Below are positions 36,401 to 46,195 of a DNA stretch of 48,190 nt, piece by piece. The notes beneath the pieces are model-generated. The model did no database searches, was not told the DNA's origin, and saw nothing but the letters and a program-made list of their open reading frames with translations. The first letter of the stretch is position 1, and the number at the start of each line of letters is the position of its first letter. Position numbers and translations under genes: made by a program. Source of the stretch: Orbus hercynius (GTDB taxonomy: Bacteria > Pseudomonadota > Gammaproteobacteria > Enterobacterales > Orbaceae); NCBI RefSeq assembly GCF_003634275.1, contig NZ_RBWY01000006.1, forward strand, positions 1 through 48,190. The letters are read 5' to 3'.

Positions 36401-37090
36401 TCACCAAAATAGCCACATCCCCGCAGGACCACCTGATATACGGAGCCCATTTGCGGTATCGCGAAAAAATAAACTACCAGTACTTATGCCGCCATCGGTA
36501 TTTAAGCCAAAGCTATTGAAATCAAACATTTCATTCACTTGCGGATCTGTTGCCCACTCAGGCACACCTTCAACGATGTAGGAAAATTGAACACTAACGA
36601 CTTCATCGCCCCATCTATCTTTGCTCACTGTATCAGATAAAACATCGACAATAACTCGGCGACCAAAACACAATGCGGTCGTATCAACCCACTGTGTTAA
36701 ATATTTTTTACCTGAGTCGGTAAGTGAGTATCGGTAAATCGCTTCACCAACATGCGGTTGCTCTGTGGAAATCAGTAATTTTTGCTCAAAAAGACCTAAA
36801 CGACTAAAAAGTGGTAATCGTTCATTAAGTTTTTTATTCCAAATATAATTATAGCGAGAAGATTGATCGACTGCTTGCTTTGGATGCATATATTGTGTGG
36901 TATACGGAAAACTAATAGCCCCGCCTAGACGAACACAAAAAGCTTTTTGTCCAGATGCGTTCTTTTTATCGTAGTTATTTTGTAACAACTGTTTAATGGC
37001 AACATCATCACGACAAGCGGTTAATAATAGTAGAGAGGTTATCAACACTGCCGAGCATTTGATAATTCGACCTTGCATGAATTTTAGCAT
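36401..37090 (-). CDS. Putative lipoprotein next to the T6SS locus
   Basis: An unrecognised 229-aa protein with a signal peptide and lipobox LLTAC (Cys26). A very strong Shine-Dalgarno (GGGAGGTGA) precedes the ATG at 37090. The mature part has scattered cysteines (FCVRLGG, LCFGRR) that could form a disulfide, a SLTDSGKKYL segment and a Gly-rich C-terminus ending in GGPAGMWLFW. It lies 194 bases downstream of tssE on the same strand. It may be the tail of the T6SS transcript or independent; nothing in its sequence ties it to secretion. Confidence 0.7.
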   Translation of the reverse strand: MLKFMQGRIIKCSAVLITSLLLLTACRDDVAIKQLLQNNYDKKNASGQKAFCVRLGGAISFPYTTQYMHPKQAVDQSSRYNYIWNKKLNERLPLFSRLGLFEQKLLISTEQPHVGEAIYRYSLTDSGKKYLTQWVDTTALCFGRRVIVDVLSDTVSKDRWGDEVVSVQFSYIVEGVPEWATDPQVNEMFDFNSFGLNTDGGISTGSLFFRDTANGLRISGGPAGMWLFW

Positions 37091-37284
37091 TATTTTCCAT
37101 CACCTCCCTTTTATTTAAACTCGCTCACCTTTTACTGATAATTAAGCGTCAGGTGCTTGTAAATAAAATAGATAACCTTATTAATTATACTATCACTCTT
37201 CCCTGCCTATTTCACTATTTATCCACATACAGGATAATAATTTTTGTGACCACCGAAATGTCAATTTTTACTATGATGGATAAA

Positions 37285-37707
37285 TTAGTAAGATGATTTT
37301 TTATGGGTATAATTTAATTGCGCTTTACCATCAGGCATAAAATGCGTACCGTATTTGACCAATCCACCTTCCTTAAAATGGCACGTTAATTCATAACTTA
37401 ATATCATCGTATCATCAGTCTCTTGTAGTGCAATTTCAACTGCGGATAAACGCGGTTCATACTTGAGTAACGTGTTTTGCATCGCACGCATTAAGCCGTA
37501 AGCTGATGTTGGTAACGCCTGATAAATCGTTGACATATCGGGCAAACCATAATCGGGTAAATGTTTAATCGCACCCGCTCGACTATTTAAAATTCGGCCG
37601 ATGTTATCTTTAACGCTAATAATGGTTTGCATCTTATCATCGGTTTCACTGACTATTGAACCAGAATCAAAAAAACCAAAAACCGTATCATACAATGACG
37701 CCCCCAT
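37285..37707 (-). CDS. tssE: Type VI secretion baseplate protein TssE
   Basis: A 140-aa gp25-like baseplate wedge protein that helps start sheath polymerisation. The core VKDNIGRILNSRAGAIKHLPDYGLPDMSTIY is the family signature (the conserved N-to-R-x-G-x-x-x-x-PDYGLPD). It starts three bases after the tssJ stop and closes the conserved tssF-G-J-E run in this locus. Confidence 0.92.
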   Translation of the reverse strand: MGASLYDTVFGFFDSGSIVSETDDKMQTIISVKDNIGRILNSRAGAIKHLPDYGLPDMSTIYQALPTSAYGLMRAMQNTLLKYEPRLSAVEIALQETDDTMILSYELTCHFKEGGLVKYGTHFMPDGKAQLNYTHKKSSY

Positions 37708-37710
37708 GCT

Positions 37711-38226
37711 TTAATCCTCTGCGACTAATTCAAGTGCAAATTTATTCACTTTAATCGCCCGAGCATCATTGATATGTAAATCACTGCGCTTTAATAAAAT
37801 TCGCCAACTATTCGCTTTTAAATCAGGCTCTTTAAATAAGGCGACAATTCCCACATAATTTGCATTTTTATCAAATGGCGTATCAACCGATAATGCGGTA
37901 TCGGGCTTTAATACAATCTCTTTACTCGCAAGTAATGCGCTACCAAGCGCATCTTGATCCCCGTCAACCAACGCAGGATAGGGAGCAGAATTAAATGACT
38001 GGGGATCGCTCAACTGATAAATACGAATCACTACCGGTGATGATTTATTATTATCATCAGTATTTAGTTCCGCTCTGGCGGTAAAATCAAGATGTACCGT
38101 GCGCACATCCCACACAAATATCGCTTTAGCCACGCTTGCCGTTCCTTCCGAAACCGACTGCGCCGCGCCACAACCACTTAATATAAACAGGCTCATTAAT
38201 GTGCCAATTATCAATAATGTCTTCAT
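37711..38226 (-). CDS. tssJ: Type VI secretion outer-membrane lipoprotein TssJ
   Basis: The lipoprotein that anchors the TssJLM envelope complex to the outer membrane and contacts TssM. It is 171 aa from the ATG at 38226, with AGGAAAG upstream; an in-frame ATG at 38259 would place 11 extra residues before the signal peptide. The lipobox is LSGC (Cys19). The transthyretin-like beta-sandwich shows VVIRIYQLSDPQSFNSA, KEIVLKPDTALSVDTPFD and YVGIVALFKEPD. Confidence 0.92.
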   Translation of the reverse strand: MKTLLIIGTLMSLFILSGCGAAQSVSEGTASVAKAIFVWDVRTVHLDFTARAELNTDDNNKSSPVVIRIYQLSDPQSFNSAPYPALVDGDQDALGSALLASKEIVLKPDTALSVDTPFDKNANYVGIVALFKEPDLKANSWRILLKRSDLHINDARAIKVNKFALELVAED

Positions 38227-38318
38227 TTTATCTTTCCTATTTACTAAATTACTTATCACATTGTCGCAAAGTGTAATGGTAGCTAGCCATCATGTAGCGA
38301 TATTTGCCAAGCCTTCAC

Positions 38319-39341
38319 TCAAGCCGCCAAGCCACGGTAACGGCCCAAATTCACCACAATATCTTTTTGATCAGCCGATTCACGACTGATTAATGTTGCC
38401 GTTTGACCTAAACGTGCACCTTTTTTAATTAACTGAGTTCTTGGCAAAAAACGCGCCGGTAAATGTAAGTCCAGCTGCGCATCAACTTGATAACCCAAAT
38501 AAGCACGTAACAAAGTCATCACATCTTGATGCAGTTGTCCATCAGGTAACAGTGATTCAATTTGCGTATTATCATGTGGCTTAATTTTCACACGTACCGT
38601 TTGATTGCACTCTAAAAACTGTTTACCTAACACAGCGCTGTTGCCTAACTGCACGCCAGAGCCGCCGAGTTTAGCTGGCGCAGATAAGTTAACCCACACG
38701 GGATAAAACTCATCGACCTCGACATCACAATTGGGCACTAATACTTTTATCACACCCACAATCCCTTCTGCTGTGCGAGTTTGCTGCGTCACCAAACCGA
38801 GTAAGGCTAAAAAGCGCGATACCGGCGTGCCAATTTGTGTGCTGGTCCCTTCAATGCCCAGCCCCGTTAAACCGAGTAAACACTGTGAAATGGGATCTTT
38901 ACCACCGGCAAGGAAGCTGGCCGGATAATGGTATTTTAGCCATATACGGTAAAACTGAGTAATAATACGGTGATTGAATAGATCTAAAAAATCCATCATC
39001 GCCTGATAGCCATCTTTTTGTTTAACAATATCGTCGAGTAAAATCGGCGGCAAGACAGAATCAACGCCATATAAGCCTAAAAATCGGGTTCGCACAGTAA
39101 CTGGGCGCGCTAAATACGGCTCACGCTCAATACACTTGAGTTCACCCGCAGGAAAACTCATCTCAGCAGATGGCGCAAACCGCAGCGGATCGAGCGCGGG
39201 AGACTCGCCCGTGCCCATCTTGAGTTCCATATCAGTTATCTGTTCAAGTAGCTGACAAAAACGATAAAAATTCATTCTTGGCAGCTTGGACTCGATCTCC
39301 TGCATTAAAGGAGTGGTTGTGATGTCTTGCTGCTGTTCCAT
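38319..39341 (-). CDS. tssG: Type VI secretion baseplate protein TssG
   Basis: A 340-aa baseplate wedge protein (VasB/ImpH family) that joins TssE, TssF and TssK. NFYRFCQLLEQI at the N-terminus, PLRFAPSAEMSFPAGEL and the later FNHRIITQFYRIWLKYHYP are typical. It overlaps the end of tssF by 37 bases, implying tight translational coupling. Confidence 0.93.
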   Translation of the reverse strand: MEQQQDITTTPLMQEIESKLPRMNFYRFCQLLEQITDMELKMGTGESPALDPLRFAPSAEMSFPAGELKCIEREPYLARPVTVRTRFLGLYGVDSVLPPILLDDIVKQKDGYQAMMDFLDLFNHRIITQFYRIWLKYHYPASFLAGGKDPISQCLLGLTGLGIEGTSTQIGTPVSRFLALLGLVTQQTRTAEGIVGVIKVLVPNCDVEVDEFYPVWVNLSAPAKLGGSGVQLGNSAVLGKQFLECNQTVRVKIKPHDNTQIESLLPDGQLHQDVMTLLRAYLGYQVDAQLDLHLPARFLPRTQLIKKGARLGQTATLISRESADQKDIVVNLGRYRGLAA

Positions 39342-41068
39342 GTCACTTTTTTCCCTGTCGGTAGAAGAACCAGTACTAATTGTGTAAATAAATTAATATC
39401 GGCATATAAAGCAAAAAATTGATGTAATAATTCACCAAATAACATCACATCGCCTTCACCAGTAAACTGATAAGTATTCACCGTCACCTCAATTTCAACC
39501 CCGCGCTGCACCATGCCTTTTTCAATCCGCGTTATCATGCGGTGTGATACATCCACAATGCCTTCTAGCCGCCGCCGATTGAGCTCATTATCAGTCCAGT
39601 CATATAAAGCTAGCGTACCTCGTAATACTTCAGCATTCATTAAAGACAGATAATTCGGTGCTAAGTGGGACAAGACGCGCCAATGGAAGCGGTCCTCAGT
39701 TGGCGGATAACATGGCTGCGTCACAGCTGACAAGTTTTTCACGCAGCCGATATAGGCCTGAGTACTACAAAGCGTATCAATACGAGCATTACGTAACACT
39801 TTACGTGGCAACATACCATTGGTTCCTGTTACGCGTAAAGATAAGGTTTCAGTCTCTAAATTCTCGTTTTTATCCCACACTTTACCGCCAAGAATCAGCC
39901 AAGTATCATGTAAACCCGATGCGCCCTTACGCACCCGAGTATGATAATAACGTTCGGGCGCATCATGACGCAGCATACCACCACGGTGTTTAAAACTGGT
40001 AAATGGCACATAACTATAGCGGCCATTACGGGTTATCGCCTCAACATTCTCAATGGAATAGATCTCAACATGACCATCTTGGCGTAGCAATGGCCGCAGT
40101 AAATATTCGCTTTCCAACTGATTGACGACCACCGGATCAGCTTCCAAATCAAACAAGTTGATCGCCGGCACACAGTGTAAACAGATATTACTGTGATCAA
40201 AGGGCATATCAGTTGGCCAGCTCTCTTTTAACACCAACTCAATATCAATATAACGGCAATGCTCGGGTACTTGCTTGATATCAAGCCCATGCAAATCGAC
40301 AAACATAAATTTTTCGCGGAAGCTAAAATATTCCAATAACAATTGATAACCGGCAAAGGCATTATCTGGCTTGAGCCATAAGCGATCTTCATCGGCAAAA
40401 CCAACGGGCGTTATGCTGCCACGAAAAGCCAGACGATTTTCTGCTTGAGTTGAATAACGCAAATGCATCGAAGCCACTTGGTGAGTTAGCGCATAATGCA
40501 AACTGCTGGCGATAGGGCCATCCGCATTGAGGTATAAGCGTAAGCGGGATAAATCAAGCTGCTCAAAATCCGCCAGTTCGGTAAAACTCAGCCGTAACGC
40601 AATAATACTGCGCCCATCGGCAGCAATATTTAATTTCGCTTGGGTAATATCGATCGGTCTTAACGTCACAGCTTGAGTGGTGCGGTACTGACAGTGGGTA
40701 CGCGCAGGCCCTAATGCTTCGGTTTGCATCATCAATCCCGCTGGCACCACTTCCTGACGGGATAACATCATATAATCGGGCTGTAACTGTACAATACCTA
40801 GCGATGGAATGAGGCGTAAATAGTGTGGCCATAATAAGCTCACCAAGCTTTCGGTCAGTTCCGGCAAATCATCATCCATTTTTTGCCGTAATCGTCCCAT
40901 TAAAAAAGCGAATCCTTCAAATAGCCGCTCTACATAAGGATCGCGATCGCCAACCCGATCAAGGTTAAGTTGGCTTGCTCTATCGGGATGAATTTTAGCA
41001 AACTCCTTACCGGCCTCGCGTAGATAACGCATTTCAGCTTCGTAATAACGTTGAATTAAATCGTCCAT
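39305..41068 (-). CDS. tssF: Type VI secretion baseplate protein TssF
   Basis: A 587-aa VasA/ImpG family baseplate wedge protein. The N-terminal RYYEAEMRYLREAGKEFAKIHPDRASQLNL and the following DPYVERLFEGFAFLMGRLRQKMDDDLPEL are strongly conserved in the family. The C-terminal part contains GTLALYDWTDNELNRRRLEGI. It lies 85 bases downstream of tssA and overlaps tssG. Confidence 0.95.
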   Translation of the reverse strand: MDDLIQRYYEAEMRYLREAGKEFAKIHPDRASQLNLDRVGDRDPYVERLFEGFAFLMGRLRQKMDDDLPELTESLVSLLWPHYLRLIPSLGIVQLQPDYMMLSRQEVVPAGLMMQTEALGPARTHCQYRTTQAVTLRPIDITQAKLNIAADGRSIIALRLSFTELADFEQLDLSRLRLYLNADGPIASSLHYALTHQVASMHLRYSTQAENRLAFRGSITPVGFADEDRLWLKPDNAFAGYQLLLEYFSFREKFMFVDLHGLDIKQVPEHCRYIDIELVLKESWPTDMPFDHSNICLHCVPAINLFDLEADPVVVNQLESEYLLRPLLRQDGHVEIYSIENVEAITRNGRYSYVPFTSFKHRGGMLRHDAPERYYHTRVRKGASGLHDTWLILGGKVWDKNENLETETLSLRVTGTNGMLPRKVLRNARIDTLCSTQAYIGCVKNLSAVTQPCYPPTEDRFHWRVLSHLAPNYLSLMNAEVLRGTLALYDWTDNELNRRRLEGIVDVSHRMITRIEKGMVQRGVEIEVTVNTYQFTGEGDVMLFGELLHQFFALYADINLFTQLVLVLLPTGKKVTWNSSKTSQPLL

Positions 41069-41153
41069 TGTTTTCTCTATATCGATTCGAGTTTTAATTT
41101 ATTTTTTAAGTTCTATCTTGATCATGCTACCACACGTTCAATCATAACGCTGG

Positions 41154-42770
41154 TTATATCACCGTTAAAGCACGCGCCGGATCAAGTTGTATCAGCTCAT
41201 GATGTAACCGCTCAATCTCATCATTAAGCTGAGCTTTATTCACGTCTTTCAACTGTAGTTTTTGTTTCAACAGTCGCAATAAATGGTGCTTAACATCAAA
41301 TATCAATGCGGGCTCCCAGTCAGATAAATTCATACTATCTTGTTTATCATCTAAGCCAACTAACAGCTTTAAAGCTAAATCGAGTTTGCCGTTTTGTTCA
41401 GCAATTCTTGCCTGCGTGTATTGCAGCAAATAGCTCTGCTTAGGTAAACGAATAGCCGGTAAACTCTGTAACCAAATGAAGGCTTTTTCAAGTCCATCAT
41501 TACTGGCCAGATCGATTGCCTGTTTTTCAATTTCATTCCAATCATTTTCACCCGACACCGCAATCGGCGCCAGTGCACTATCGTCATCGAGATGGTGAAT
41601 ACGTGCCACCGTCGCAATCCAATGCAAGGTTTCATCATCCGCAAAAGGAGTACCATTTTCAAAGGTCAATCGCTCAATGCCTTGTAAGCGCTCTAGCACC
41701 AGACCAATATCGGTCAAGTAGATCTCCGCCCAGCTTTGATAAGGCTCGCCCATTTTTTGCAACGCCAATACGGCAGCGCGCTGTAAATCAAACCAGAAAT
41801 GGTTAGCATTTTCCATAAAAGCAGCTTCAACGCGTTCAAACAGTTCGTGCCATTGTTGCTGGAGAATTAAACGACTGATGTTATGGCGCAGCTCGGTACG
41901 CGGGGCAGGTAAGCGAGTGCGGCCGCGATGATCCATCGGCGGTAAATGGCTGACGGTATCCCAACGTAACGCGCGCAAAAAGCGCCCTGCGGCCAGATAG
42001 CCTTCCGGTTTTTCACGTAAAAACGCCGCTATTCGCCTAGCCTGATCAAGTAAATCACGCTGAGAACGAATCGCCGCATCGTTTGACGCTGGCATGGGTG
42101 TCACATCATAATGGGTATCACTAACAACTGGTTCATTATCAGCACTTGGGCTACTTTTAATTTTAGCTGGCTGTTTTAAACTGTTAGAAAAAAACAGAAT
42201 CAAGCCATCCAAATCAGGTTGTTGCGCACTTTGACTCGGATCCTCACTGCTAAATATTATTTTATTGCACTGATCAATTAAATTTAAAGCAGCAATAATT
42301 CGCGATAGGCTTACTTCCTCAATCGGTTGTAGTTTGGTTAATACTTCGGTGAATTTTGCATTCGCTAACCACTCAATCGCATTTTTACGAATATGACTAC
42401 GAGATGGATACAGTGTTGTACCGAATCTATCGAGCAAACCGGCTAATAGCTCCAAACCATCGGCAAAACCTGTTGCGCCATCAATATGTAGTCGAGCTAA
42501 ACAGTAATAAGTCGCCACACGAATATCTTTACTGTGCTGCTTAAGAATTGTTTCACTGCCTGACATCACTAAGGCGTAATCAACGCCCGATAATTTGGCG
42601 ATTTCCTCTTTGATTTCTTGAAACGTATCATGGTAAGTCAGGTCATCACCGACGGGTTTTTCGGCACTAATTGGCGCAAGCCAATCTGCCCACTCGCTAT
42701 TTAATCGACGGTGAATCGCTTCTTGCGGATCTTGTTTGCTAAAAAAGAGACTCAATAATTGGCTGAGCAT
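41154..42770 (-). CDS. tssA: Type VI secretion protein TssA
   Basis: A 538-aa ImpA_N-domain protein that docks to the membrane complex and baseplate and coordinates tube and sheath assembly. The N-terminal domain (about 35-160) contains ISAEKPVGDDLTYHDTFQEIKEEI and DIRVATYYCLARLHIDGATGFADGLELL, the ImpA signature. The C-terminal part (about 250-538) is helical with WHELFERVEAAF, fitting a long-type TssA. It lies 18 bases downstream of tssM. Confidence 0.92.
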   Translation of the reverse strand: MLSQLLSLFFSKQDPQEAIHRRLNSEWADWLAPISAEKPVGDDLTYHDTFQEIKEEIAKLSGVDYALVMSGSETILKQHSKDIRVATYYCLARLHIDGATGFADGLELLAGLLDRFGTTLYPSRSHIRKNAIEWLANAKFTEVLTKLQPIEEVSLSRIIAALNLIDQCNKIIFSSEDPSQSAQQPDLDGLILFFSNSLKQPAKIKSSPSADNEPVVSDTHYDVTPMPASNDAAIRSQRDLLDQARRIAAFLREKPEGYLAAGRFLRALRWDTVSHLPPMDHRGRTRLPAPRTELRHNISRLILQQQWHELFERVEAAFMENANHFWFDLQRAAVLALQKMGEPYQSWAEIYLTDIGLVLERLQGIERLTFENGTPFADDETLHWIATVARIHHLDDDSALAPIAVSGENDWNEIEKQAIDLASNDGLEKAFIWLQSLPAIRLPKQSYLLQYTQARIAEQNGKLDLALKLLVGLDDKQDSMNLSDWEPALIFDVKHHLLRLLKQKLQLKDVNKAQLNDEIERLHHELIQLDPARALTVI

Positions 42771-42788
42771 AACCTTATCCTATGATAA

Positions 42789-45700
42789 TTATAATGTACG
42801 ATCGATTTGCAATTCGACATCACTTTTACTGACATCAAATACCTGCTTAGGTAATACAAAATGGCGTAATTGTAGTAACGTCAATGGCCCTTCTCCCGAT
42901 TGACTACGCAAAATATATTTTAAATTATGTTCAGGTCCGACTTTCCACACTAATTCGTAACGACTTGAATCAAGCTGACGAATAAAGGCTGACTCAAGTA
43001 GACGAATCCAAGCCCAATCACCCGCATAATAATCATAAAGTTGTAGACCTGAATCATCGCGGCTATAACTAAGCTGAGCATAAGGAGAATAGCCATCGCC
43101 AGGCCAACTAAAACGCTGCCAAGCTGGCATTTGGTTAAAATAATCGAGTTTTTGTTTATCAATAATAAGTTCACTTCGCGCTACGTTATAACCACTGCGA
43201 GCCATGATGTCAAAAGCAATTTTAGCATCCCCACTCGTTAATAACTGACTAGATAAATTATTGAATAAATTTAAGGTATCGATAAACTGTGGTGAAAAAT
43301 GTAACCCTTGTGCATTAACGGGATTTATCACCCATTTATCCCCTTGTTTTTCAAGGATACCGCCAAGTTCACTGGCAATAAACTTATCGACAATACCAGC
43401 ATCTGGGCGTAAAAAACGTGCAAGTTCCGCCAGCGAGGCATCATTGTCTGAATCTTTAAAGGGATAGCGACCAGCAAAAGATTTTTCCCATTCATACACT
43501 ATTTGGGTTTGCCAAATATCGTTAAAACTTTTAGCTGCCGGCGTTAAAATTACTTGCCACGCCTGTTCTAACGGCTGTTTAAATACGGTATAACCAAATC
43601 CTGACCACTCTTCACCTAAGTTGGCCGCAATCAAATTGCCGTAATCACGGGTTTCAGTTAAATCAACTGAGGTCCCTTGGAAAACACTCTTGGCCAATAA
43701 TTTAGCAGTTGCTTGTGGATTGGCACTACTCGTAATATTTTGCAGTTTCAAGCGTACTTGCGTCACCCGCAGCAAATAAGTTTGTAATGTGAGATCACTG
43801 CTTGAATTATTATTTTCGACATTCAGCAAATTAAGTAGAGGGCCAAAAGTTGGGGTTAACGGCCCCGATGCTTCAACTTTAGCATTAAGCTTTGCCGGAT
43901 TTTTATCTTTAATCAGCTCCTGCGCTGAGCGAATTAAGTTATCCGAAATTCCGCCACCACTGTACGCCACTTCAGCTTGATACTTCACCACATTCATTAG
44001 GGCCACCAATGGTGATTGCCGCACATCAGACATCAACGTTAACTGTTCAATTACATCGGCAATATTATCAGCTTGACGCCATTGAATATTATTTAAAAAC
44101 AGTAACCACGCCGCACTGTAATCACTAAAATAACGCTCGGTTAAATGCTGCTTAAGCGCATCAGGCGAGACCGATGAGGTCATCGACGAAGTGCCATCAC
44201 TCAGCACCCAGTCGATCTGTTCTTTGCGCGATTTAGCCGCACTGGCAATTTCGCTTTTGATCACATCTTCCCAAGCTTTACGGGTAAATACCCCTGGTAC
44301 GGACTCAGTCGAGCTAAATAACATGCGACTATCGATATCCCCTAATAATTGCACTAATGTCACTTTGGCATAATTTTGCCCAGCGCGCTGTAAAATAGCT
44401 TGGTAGATGGTATTTTCGGCATTTTGCAAACCGATTTGATTGATTAAAATTTGCCGAACATCTTTTACTAAATCTAATGAACTTTTTTGCGCCCACTGCG
44501 GATGCTCGCTTAAATTGCGCCCCCAAAATGCCACGAGTTCTGGCATCAATTTTTGCCATTCACTTACCGCAATCGAATTAGGCGCTGGCCACGTTTGCGT
44601 GGCAAATTCACTTAAGTAAGCCGCATCGGCTTTATCCGGGCGAGTGAGCATGAGATAAGCTTTTAACACATTATAGCTAGCGTTGACTAACTTAGCGCGA
44701 TTAGGATCAGCCGGCGACATATTAGTAACACGAGTCAAATAGCTGGTCTGCCACGCTAAAAAAGGCGTGGCAATGTTGCGATCATTGGCCGTAATATAAT
44801 GTGGCCATAACGCCGTTAATAAAGCATCATTATGACTTAAACCAAATCGGTAACGAATGGGCACACCATCATGCTGACGATAAATTAACTGATCCATCTG
44901 CAACTGTAGCGCATATTGTGATTGTAAACGCGCAGCATAAGAGTCAGAATTCGTCGCATCAATTTGGCTAACCAAATGTGTGGCGTTGATAATTAATGAG
45001 CGATTTTGATAGTAAGAGGTGACAATACCAATACTCATCACCGCCATAGCAGCGAGTATTAACGAGCAGCAGATCGCTTCAAATGGCAATCCCATGCGTT
45101 TACCGCGCTGCTTAGCCGCATCAACACTGATCGTTTGCCATGTTGGCGTCATCGCTAAGTGATGTTCTGGTACATACAGAGATTCATCACTACTGATTTC
45201 ATTACTGAGTAAAGGGGAAAATAACAATGCGCGTGGAGAGGCACTGTGAGGCAACGCTAGCCACTTCGCTAACCACTGCTTAATGCGGCTTTTATCGCGC
45301 TCAATTAAGTTCTGGCTTAATTGGAGTAAAAAGGCATACCGGCTATCTTGCATCACTTGCAACGTGCCTTTTTCACAGCAGGTCATTGCCAATTTATCTA
45401 ACGCCTTATCAATAGCATCTAGCTGATTGATTTTTAAACCATTAAAGAATGTGCCCACCCCTTGCTCTGTGCGTCCAGTTTGTGACCACTCACTATCTTG
45501 AGTGCTAACGAAATAGACGGGTGCTTGCCAGTTCAAGGCTTTATTGCGCGCCTGAATTTGCAAAATACTGTTTTCCAGCCGAGCTTGCTGCGTTCGACTC
45601 AAGGTTAAGTAATTATCCGGCAACAGCCACACTAAACCGTCAATCGGTTTGCGGCGTAGTAACACAATGCGTCCAAAGGCGGTTTTTAACGCTTTAAGCC

Positions 45701-46175
45701 ACCCCATATTGAGTTCATCTTCGTGATCACCGCCATAAATCATCAGCGTATTGTCAGCAATTTGCCAACGCTCTCGTGTTAAATTTGGTAGCAACCGCTC
45801 AGTATCACTTTCACTGCCCACCACCAGCAACTTACGCACCCGTCGGCGCCAAAATAGGCCATAGCGCTGCGACAGATAAACGGTAATATCACTAAATGGA
45901 CCCGATTTTTTCTTTTTGGCTGGTTTTTTATCATCAGTATCAATATGGCTTTGATCTGTTAACTTAAAATTAAACTTCACAATTTTATTGAGTAATAGAA
46001 AGACCAAATTATGTAAATGAGATAACACTAGCGCCACAATCAATACTACTGCTGTGCCGAGCCATTTATCACCGGAAGTCGGTAAAAATGAGAAGCTATC
46101 TTGCCAGATAAAGAAAATCAGTGCTAAAGCGATTAACACCAGTAGGATAACCCATCCTATAATGATTTTTTTCAT
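42789..46175 (-). CDS. tssM: Type VI secretion inner-membrane protein TssM, without a Walker A motif
   Basis: The 1128-aa IcmF-family core of the TssJLM membrane complex. It has two N-terminal transmembrane helices (about 5-27 and 37-60), a Lys-rich linker (about 84-95), a cytoplasmic domain, a third helix (about 368-390) and a long periplasmic part ending in the TssJ-binding region. Where many TssM proteins have GxxGxGKT, this one reads VVGSESDTERLLPNL, so there is no Walker A Lys-Thr/Ser. ATP binding is therefore unlikely, as in other TssM proteins known to lack the motif. It is followed by tssA with an 18-base gap. Confidence 0.93.
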   Translation of the reverse strand: MKKIIIGWVILLVLIALALIFFIWQDSFSFLPTSGDKWLGTAVVLIVALVLSHLHNLVFLLLNKIVKFNFKLTDQSHIDTDDKKPAKKKKSGPFSDITVYLSQRYGLFWRRRVRKLLVVGSESDTERLLPNLTRERWQIADNTLMIYGGDHEDELNMGWLKALKTAFGRIVLLRRKPIDGLVWLLPDNYLTLSRTQQARLENSILQIQARNKALNWQAPVYFVSTQDSEWSQTGRTEQGVGTFFNGLKINQLDAIDKALDKLAMTCCEKGTLQVMQDSRYAFLLQLSQNLIERDKSRIKQWLAKWLALPHSASPRALLFSPLLSNEISSDESLYVPEHHLAMTPTWQTISVDAAKQRGKRMGLPFEAICCSLILAAMAVMSIGIVTSYYQNRSLIINATHLVSQIDATNSDSYAARLQSQYALQLQMDQLIYRQHDGVPIRYRFGLSHNDALLTALWPHYITANDRNIATPFLAWQTSYLTRVTNMSPADPNRAKLVNASYNVLKAYLMLTRPDKADAAYLSEFATQTWPAPNSIAVSEWQKLMPELVAFWGRNLSEHPQWAQKSSLDLVKDVRQILINQIGLQNAENTIYQAILQRAGQNYAKVTLVQLLGDIDSRMLFSSTESVPGVFTRKAWEDVIKSEIASAAKSRKEQIDWVLSDGTSSMTSSVSPDALKQHLTERYFSDYSAAWLLFLNNIQWRQADNIADVIEQLTLMSDVRQSPLVALMNVVKYQAEVAYSGGGISDNLIRSAQELIKDKNPAKLNAKVEASGPLTPTFGPLLNLLNVENNNSSSDLTLQTYLLRVTQVRLKLQNITSSANPQATAKLLAKSVFQGTSVDLTETRDYGNLIAANLGEEWSGFGYTVFKQPLEQAWQVILTPAAKSFNDIWQTQIVYEWEKSFAGRYPFKDSDNDASLAELARFLRPDAGIVDKFIASELGGILEKQGDKWVINPVNAQGLHFSPQFIDTLNLFNNLSSQLLTSGDAKIAFDIMARSGYNVARSELIIDKQKLDYFNQMPAWQRFSWPGDGYSPYAQLSYSRDDSGLQLYDYYAGDWAWIRLLESAFIRQLDSSRYELVWKVGPEHNLKYILRSQSGEGPLTLLQLRHFVLPKQVFDVSKSDVELQIDRTL

Positions 46176-46195
46176 GCCTTTCTATTCTCTTAATA

